12,564 nt of DNA from Tulasnella sp. 424 (Eukaryota; Basidiomycota; Agaricomycetes; Cantharellales; Tulasnellaceae). Positions 7,773 to 12,564 of the stretch are shown here, piece after piece (the stretch's first letter is position 1; every line of letters starts with the position of its first letter). Location: NCBI GenBank assembly GCA_019633425.1, contig WSUB01000406.1, positions 1 to 12,564 on the forward strand, read 5' to 3'. Both the position numbers and the translations under genes were made by a program. Under the pieces are notes generated by a model. The model was not told the origin of the DNA and did no database searches. It saw only the letters and a program-made list of their open reading frames with translations.

Positions 7773-9187
7773 TGACGTCAAGCCATTCCCAGCACCCTAT
7801 TCTCGCCCCAATACCAACGGGACCAACTCAAGTGATTTGCTTCTGCAATCATAACATTCATCCTAAACAAGCTGAACTTTTCGAAGATGTTGTGCGTGTC
7901 CTTCACTTAAGCTTGTTGATACTGATGACTGTGTATTTAGCAGCCAGGCTGCTGCATCTGTTCGCACTAACGTGCCCACGTCCCTAAACCAACCCTCAAC
8001 GCCGCAAGGAGCGCTACAAGACCACTTTTAAGGCGTTTCTCGTCACATTTCCATTAGTTCTGCTACTTATATTATGGAGTTTACCCATGGCAACTTCTTC
8101 ATTCGCAGTCATCTGAACACCCTCACTCAACCCATTCAACCTTGCACGTACTGTGCTCTCGTCGGCTACTTCTGCTCGATGTCAACCAACTTCGTAGTTT
8201 TCCCTCTCTATCCCAGGAGCTTATATATGCTGCTGTCAGTGGGGGATTTGGACTCTGTTCCTACACCGAGTTACCCTGTTGGTTTGCATAGGCCGATTAA
8301 CTTTGGTCCCTGCAGCTCCTGTCAGCCTGGAACAAGATGTTGCAGGTCTCGAATGCCGTCAACGATGCTCTTCATGCCAACACAGCGATCTTCAGAGTGT
8401 CTCCAGTGTATTATCAGAAGTCATTTCCTTCCTGTCATTGTACATGTTCAAACATCTTGCTAAGACCAGTTTCCTCCAAACGGCCAACTATCCTATTGGC
8501 AGCTTATGGAGTATGAGCTAGAATGTTTTCTCACTTGGTAGCCTCCCATCCATGCGTGAAAATCCCACTTCCCATGAGACATCGCACCCACATGCATCAA
8601 GGAATACCCTGGGCAACCTGTTTTACTTGTCGGGCCCCAAACTATTCTCTTATTTGACCAGCCTGGCTCTCTTGTGCACCTTGTATCTCAAATGCAAGGA
8701 CCAGCTCCAACCACTGCCGCCACCTCATCCTACGAATCAGATCAAGAAAAAGCCTTATTCGACCCGTCTCTCCTACCATCGAATCCCACCTTGCCAGAAC
8801 ATCGTCACACCAGCTCTAGGACAAAAGACAGAGTTGTTGATGCGGCTTGGACACCTGGGTCTGTTTGATCATGAAGGCCAGAACAGGATAGCAGCTTCTC
8901 AGGACATTGTGGCCTTGCCTCAAACAAGCGGTTTTGAAGCCTTGTCAACCGCTTGTCCAGGCACATGCCATCCCATGGCTCTGATCAAGTCCAAAGGGAT
9001 TCTGTTGACCCATGGCCAAGAGCTTGAGCTGCGGTTGCCAACATATATACTGATGAAGCGAGCAGGAATTGCAGAGAATGTCAGTCCTGATCCATTGTTG
9101 TCCCTTCATGGTTGTGTGGTGGAAGCAGTGAGGAGGAAGGATGATAACAGGTTGTTAGCCAAACTTCTGAAGATCCTTGTTTGTTAA
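7773..9187 (+). pseudogene. Unrecognised gene (gene B), left part: coding-like segments in changing frames
   Basis: I do not recognise the protein. Several plus-strand segments look coding by composition but lie in different frames: 7773-about 7905 (MTSSHSQHPILAPIPTGPTQ), 7909-8031 (KLVDTDDCVFSSQAAASVRT), 8058-8291 (NQLRSFPSLSQELIYAAVSG), 8301-8516 (SAWNKMLQVSNAVNDALHAN), 8578-8868 (IKEYPGQPVLLVGPQTILLF) and about 8810-9187 (SPDPLLSLHGCVVEAVRRKD). Either short introns or frameshifts separate them. One plausible intron is 8278-8325 (48 bases, GT...CAG, with a TTAAC branch-like site), joining ...SYTELP to SWNKMLQ.... The last frame ends at a TAA (9185-9187) created by the transposon flank. Removing the short transposon copy restores the frame into 10040 onward. 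A decayed or intron-rich host gene is likely; no catalytic motif is visible. Confidence 0.45.
9185..9187. repeat. TAA target duplication, left of the short transposon copy
   Basis: TAA here and at 10037-10039 flank the short copy directly. Deleting the element together with one TAA gives CTT GTT TGT AAC ATC ATT GTT GAC, an uninterrupted frame. This is direct evidence that the duplication is three bases and that the insertion hit an open reading frame. Confidence 0.7.
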
Positions 9188-10036
9188 GTTTTGGTAGCTG
9201 GGGTGCGCGCGCAAACCGTGGGAAACGGGAAGTCGCCGCACAGGAAATGTATTAGAAGTATAGGTAACCCCAAAATAACTAGTTACTTAACTAGAACGTT
9301 AGTTATAGCTTCGAATTCGTAAGAGTTAATATACGTAGTAGGATGGATATAAGGGTGTTTCGATAAAGGGAGACGGATGGGGAATGTCCGGTATCAAGCG
9401 GGCAAGGAGCGAACTGCCAAATATGGCAGTGGAGAGCAAAAAGTGAAACCAACGGCGGAATTCTGGTGTTCTGATGCTCAGAATGTATTCGCTAGAGTTA
9501 TTCGCGAATGCCAGAAGTGTTTCCGGGCTAGTTATCTGGAGGGAAGGACCTTGGCAACTTGAGACAAGCTGCGGTGCGGCTTACTAGATTAAGCGCCGGT
9601 TCGGACTTCACGGAAATAGCTACGCACTACCTTAGAAGTACGAATTGCGCCAAGCAAATACCACCGTCTTATTCGCGTTGACCAATTTAGGGAATTGAGC
9701 AGTCTCGAGCCCGCTGCAGCACGCTGCGGCACGTTGCAAAGCGATCGGCAAGTCGCCTGAAGTGTTTTGTCAAGCTTACAAAGCTTAGTTCGATGAATTC
9801 GGTGACGAGAAAGGCCAAGAATTCAGCGTCGAGCTGGTTTCGCAAATAAACAGGCCGGAAAGGGAATTTCTTTATTTAGATGCCTTTTGGCTTTGGACTT
9901 TAGCGGAAAATGTACCTATAGACAAAAGGCGTAAGAAATGATATTAAACATAGTAAGGAAATGGAGTAGGGAAATTTAATTATGATACATTCGTGGGTGG
10001 GCATTCGCATAGACGCAGATCCCACGGTTCCCTAGC
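9188..10036. mobile_element. PIF/Harbinger-like non-autonomous DNA transposon, short copy (849 bases)
   Basis: This is an inverted copy of the 5047-6457 element. Its left end (GTTTTGGTAGCTGGGGTGCG, then CCGTGGGAAACGGGAAGTCG) matches the reverse complement of the long copy's right end. Its right end (GATCCCACGGTTCCCTAGC) matches the reverse complement of the long copy's left end. Internal similarity is clear throughout, for example CTAAATAAAGAAATTCCCTT and GAAGTCCGAACCGGCGCTTA on the minus strand. It lacks the block of about 560 bases found at 5399-5960. The flanks are TAA on both sides. A plus-strand open frame at 9377-9562 contains NVFARVIRECQKCFRASYLE, similar to the minus-strand frame in the long copy, but there is no recognisable transposase. 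Its insertion split gene B. Confidence 0.75.
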
Positions 10037-10039
10037 TAA
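10037..10039. repeat. TAA target duplication, right of the short transposon copy
   Basis: Partner of 9185-9187. Gene B sequence resumes directly after it (CATCATTGTTGACTCCAAGG). Confidence 0.7.
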
Positions 10040-10550
10040 CATCATTGTTGACTCCAAGGAAACTGTTGGGCCAGGACAACCCCTGACTGGCTTGTTGCAA
10101 CTAACGCCAATGGGGAAGGGGCTGAGGACCGTTGGAATCGGACAATGCGGTGGAGAGGGTACTGAAAGCTGGAGTCGCACCCGCTCTGGTTTCAATGTTG
10201 CATTGACATCGCAAGCTGGAGATGTCTCCCTTGGTCCGGACGTCCCCCTGTTGCTCAGCACAATGCGGCGTCAGGCAGCATTGGCGCTCCTTATTCGCAA
10301 GGAGGAGACCGTTGTTGCGAGGATGGGAAAGTTGGATTTGCCCACCCATGCCACCATTACCGTGGAACGCTGGTGGTGCTCCTGATATGAGCCAGAGAAC
10401 TTGTTGGTCACTACAACGGGTGCCGAATACGCCTCCACACAGTGGTGGCGTGTTCCCAAAGTCTCACTGGGCTCGACTGACTACAACAAGCTGGTGGACG
10501 TGGAGGCCCTGAGAATGATCTAGGCAGAGCTGGCCAGTTTGAAGCCCGTT
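10040..10550 (+). pseudogene. Gene B, right part, containing a diverged copy of a gene A segment
   Basis: Continuing the frame interrupted at 9187, the plus strand reads NIIVDSKETVGPGQPLTGLL and on to TSQAGDVSLGPDVP. From about 10184 to 10384 the DNA is similar to gene A (minus strand, 1505-1249). Shared blocks are TCGCAAGCTGGAGATG, GGTCCGGA, the stretch around GTTGGATTT, and TGGTGGTGCTCCTG. In gene A the protein is SQAGDGSLGPDV and later PPVPPLPWNTGGAP. Here SQAGDVSLGPDV is in the running frame, while PPMPPLPWNAGGAP is in the next frame after a net two-base loss near 10340-10360. The running frame ends at 10385 or soon after. So this is either a frameshifted paralogous fragment or an exon boundary. 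Beyond about 10390 no frame stays open with convincing composition. Confidence 0.5.
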
Positions 10551-10850
10551 TTAAATTTCTCAGCAAAGACTGAGGTGGATTGGGTGCAAAAAGATTGTGG
10601 ATATTTTGGGCAACCCAACCATGAATGGCAAGTACAGCGTTGATGACCGTGGGCGCATACATGGTGGGGGTGATTGGTCAGAGGGGTTCTGATGGCAGGT
10701 GCTATTTGTTACGCTTTCAAGATGGTGAGTCGTTTCTCTCTTTGAAACTTCTCACTCCCCCTTTCAAGTTTAAATTTCCTCCTTTGAATTCCCTCTCACC
10801 ACTTTACCCTTTTTTGGGAGTTGGGGACACTCCACATATCGAGAGCAAGA
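10551..10850. other. No supported gene; one consensus-like splice donor
   Basis: A plus-strand open frame of 78 codons at 10625-10861 has weak, pyrimidine-driven composition after 10720 (TTTCAAGTTTAAATTTCCTC and similar), which looks like intron or intergenic sequence. AAGATG followed by GTGAGTCG at about 10716-10729 matches a strong 5' splice site, and might mark the end of an exon of the neighbouring gene B or of a separate gene. I found no matching acceptor or exon. Confidence 0.35.
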
Positions 10851-11289
10851 TGGCTGATTGAGAGGGGACTGAGACCGAACTGAGAAGGAAATGAGACCGA
10901 ACTGAGACTGAACTGATCATGAGTCCGAACTGAGGCCAAACTGAGACCAAACTGAGACCAAACTGAGACCAAACTGAGACTGAACTGAGAAGGAACTGGC
11001 TGAGGAGTGATTGAGAGGGGACTGAGACCGAACTGAGACTGAACTGAGATCGAACTGAGACCGAACTGAGAAGGAACTGGCTGGCTGAGGAGTGATTGAG
11101 AGGGGACTGAGACCAAACTGAGACCAAACTGAGAAGGAACTGAGAAGGAACTGAGACCAAACTGAGAAGGAACTGGCTGAGGAGTGATTGAGAGGGGACT
11201 GAGACCAAACTGAGAAGGAACTGAGAAGGAACTGGCTGGCTGAGGAGTGATTGAGACAGGACTGAGAGAGAGCTGAGAGGGGAATGAGT
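10851..11289 (+). repeat. 11-base minisatellite array, left arm
   Basis: Tandem 11-base units of the form ACTGAGACCAA, with variants GACCGA, GACTGA and GAAGGA in the second half. At intervals the array is punctuated by a longer spacer unit reading ACTGGCTGAGGAGTGATTGA followed by GAGGGG. The spacer recurs about five times, giving a higher-order repeat. On the minus strand all three frames are open for over 130 codons because the unit has no stop in any frame in that direction; the predicted peptides are Ser/Val/Gln/Phe/Leu repeats such as SQFGLSLVSV. I regard this as a by-product of the repeat rather than a gene. The same array occurs in reverse orientation at 11817-12017. Confidence 0.9.
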
Positions 11290-11816
11290 AGGTCAACTCT
11301 CCAGAGCCAAGGCATCTTTGGGGCCCAATTGTATAGAACTCTTCAACACCATTGGGATTCGTTTTTCTTATTCCTGCCAGATGGTAGGAGGTGAAGGTGG
11401 CACTGGCAGTTTGTTATGAAAGTGGCAGTGGCCCAATGGCCACTATGAGAAATGTCCAAGCCTTGTAATTAAAGAGATATCAAGTTTCTCATGTTAAAAC
11501 AACAAAGGCTCTCCAGCGGAGTTTGGTTACCGCAGCTGCTCTGCCTACCTCGGTTGTTGTTGCTGCTGCTGTCAAGAAGATGAGTTTTGGTCATGTGGTG
11601 CTTGTCGATGAGTGTTCTCTGTACCCTTTCTGTACGCATGGTCTTTGCACTGCTGGGCGGTAAGCCCTCACTCTGGATCGTATTGGAGAAGGTTGGCGAT
11701 GCAGTTGAGGAGAGATGGAGGGACACTTCGATTGAAGAGTTAGTGAAAAGGGCAGGGATGCACCTGGTTATAATAGATCTGAGGGGTGAAACAAACGAGA
11801 GATAAGAGGAATAAGT
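11290..11816. other. Unique spacer between inverted minisatellite arms
   Basis: About 530 bases of non-repetitive DNA between the two oppositely oriented arrays. A short plus-strand frame from about 11473 to 11666 has coding-like composition (SLVTAAALPTSVVVAAAVKK, then MSFGHVVLVDECSLYPFC) with a TAA immediately upstream (11470-11472) and a stop after CTAGR. It could be one exon. A longer open frame runs on the minus strand at 11469-11819 and another on the plus strand at 11587-11805 (EELVKRAGMHLVIIDLRGE), but none has a recognisable domain. It contains no tandem repeat or transposon end that I can see. Confidence 0.35.
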
Positions 11817-12017
11817 CACTCCTCAGCCAGCCAGTTCCTTCTCAGTTCCTTCTCAGTTCGGTCTCAGTTCCCTCTCAATCACTCCTCAGCCAGTTCCTTC
11901 TCAGTTAAGTCTCAGTTTGGTCTCAGTTTGGTCTCAGTTTGGTCTCAGTTGGTTCTCAGTTCGGTCTCAGTCCCCTCTCAATCACGCCTCAGCCAGCTAG
12001 TTCCCTCTCATCTCAAC
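11817..12017 (-). repeat. 11-base minisatellite array, right arm (inverted)
   Basis: The reverse complement of the array at 10851-11289: units TTGGTCTCAGT, TTCGGTCTCAG and TCCTTCTCAGT, with the spacer TCAATCACTCCTCAGCCAGT recurring. It is shorter (about 200 bases, against 440) and ends in the degraded CAGCTAGTTCCCTCTCATCTC. Together the two arms could form a long imperfect hairpin around the 530-base spacer. Confidence 0.9.
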
Positions 12018-12537
12018 CAAGGTCTCTAGGTCTGATCATCGAGTAAAAGCCGAAAAACTGCAAAGCGAATGTCTTTAGAAATGAGAGAATTATATTAATT
12101 ACCAGATTAGCTATTTTTGGGAATCCAGATCGACATCCTTGAATTCCCAACTACCTGCGAATTCGAAGCTAGAAAGCATTGCCAGTCCAGTGAATAGTCT
12201 TAGGATATTGATTTGCTGCCGATCCATGTGTTAGAACACGCTGCCTCCGGTGTCAACAAACACAACACCTTAGATCCTGCAGCATAATTATAATTAAAAT
12301 ATAAAGGACTCCTGCACAATGCAAAGACTCTCTTGATCATGAGAATTCACTTCTCACCATTCTACTTCACCCATAGTGTGGAACTTTCTTCTACTTATAA
12401 TTTTTGTATACCGTGCAGTGATTCCCGTTCCCACAGTTTGTTCGCGCTACCCAGCACCCAGCTACCGGCACTTAACACCCATCCCCTCATGATCACCATT
12501 TCATCCATGGTTTCTTTCTGCCACACCTAGTATGGAG
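12018..12537. other. No recognisable gene
   Basis: No frame, repeat or transposon end is convincing here. There is an AT-rich patch at about 12285-12305 and a Ser/Leu-rich open frame of 65 codons on the plus strand at 12333-12530 that I cannot support as a gene. Confidence 0.45.
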
Positions 12538-12564
12538 GTCCATCCATCCATCCATCCATCTATC
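12538..12564 (+). repeat. (CCAT)n microsatellite at window edge
   Basis: The last bases read GTCCATCCATCCATCCATCC followed by ATCTATC: four or five CCAT units with one variant. The tract probably continues beyond the window. Confidence 0.85.

Noticed and set aside
8511..8577. Intron beginning GTATGA between two gene B segments
   Set aside because: The donor is good, but no acceptor joins the two frames at a reasonable length.
5047..10036. One large transposon bounded by the two inverted Harbinger-like copies
   Set aside because: Each copy has its own left and right end and its own TTA/TAA flanks, and each interrupts a different host sequence, so they are two independent insertions.
10796..11315. 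Three overlapping minus-strand open frames of 132-166 codons with Ser/Val/Gln/Leu repeats
   Set aside because: They are the automatic result of a stop-free 11-base repeat read in any frame, with no start context or domain; treated as a minisatellite.
10851..12017. CRISPR array
   Set aside because: Units are 11 bases, contiguous and in inverted arms, without unique spacers of fixed length; the context is eukaryotic.

Overview
The window looks like transposon-rich eukaryotic DNA, most likely from a fungus. A basidiomycete, perhaps rust-like, is my best guess, at low confidence. Supporting signs are a Tad1-type non-LTR retrotransposon, a short (about 50 base) intron with a consensus donor, and Ser/Pro/Ala-rich low-complexity protein. 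There are no bacterial operons, ribosome binding sites or RNA genes. Almost every recognisable reading frame is broken by stops, frameshifts or insertions, so this is a decayed and nested region rather than a set of working genes.

Layout. 1-627: no gene seen. 628-2161, minus strand: a hypothetical low-complexity gene (gene A) with one good 51-base intron. It is split at 1670-2118 by a complete hAT-type MITE with 23-base terminal inverted repeats and an exact 8-base target duplication. 2346 to at least 7513, minus strand: a decayed Tad1-like LINE. Its 5' end lies to the right. ORF1 is a Gag-like protein with zinc knuckles and a UBA-like segment. ORF2 keeps only the C-terminal edge of the endonuclease and most of the reverse transcriptase; RNase H is absent. 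ORF1 is itself split at 5047-6457 by a 1.4 kb DNA transposon flanked by TTA. A second, shorter and inverted copy of that transposon lies at 9188-10036. 7773-10550, plus strand: a series of coding-like segments in changing frames (gene B). The short transposon copy sits inside it, and removing that copy plus one TAA restores an open frame exactly. The right part of gene B shares a diverged segment with gene A. 10851-12017: an 11-base minisatellite in two oppositely oriented arrays around a spacer of about 530 bases, a fold-back arrangement. 12018-12564: no gene, ending in a (CCAT)n microsatellite.

Relationships. The LINE and both DNA transposon insertions came after the sequences they interrupt. 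Three of the four elements (the hAT MITE and both TTA/TAA elements) keep both ends and their target duplications, so the order of events can be read. No gene in the window can be called functional with confidence. The items most worth following are the TTA/TAA element family, the gene A/gene B shared segment and the fold-back minisatellite.
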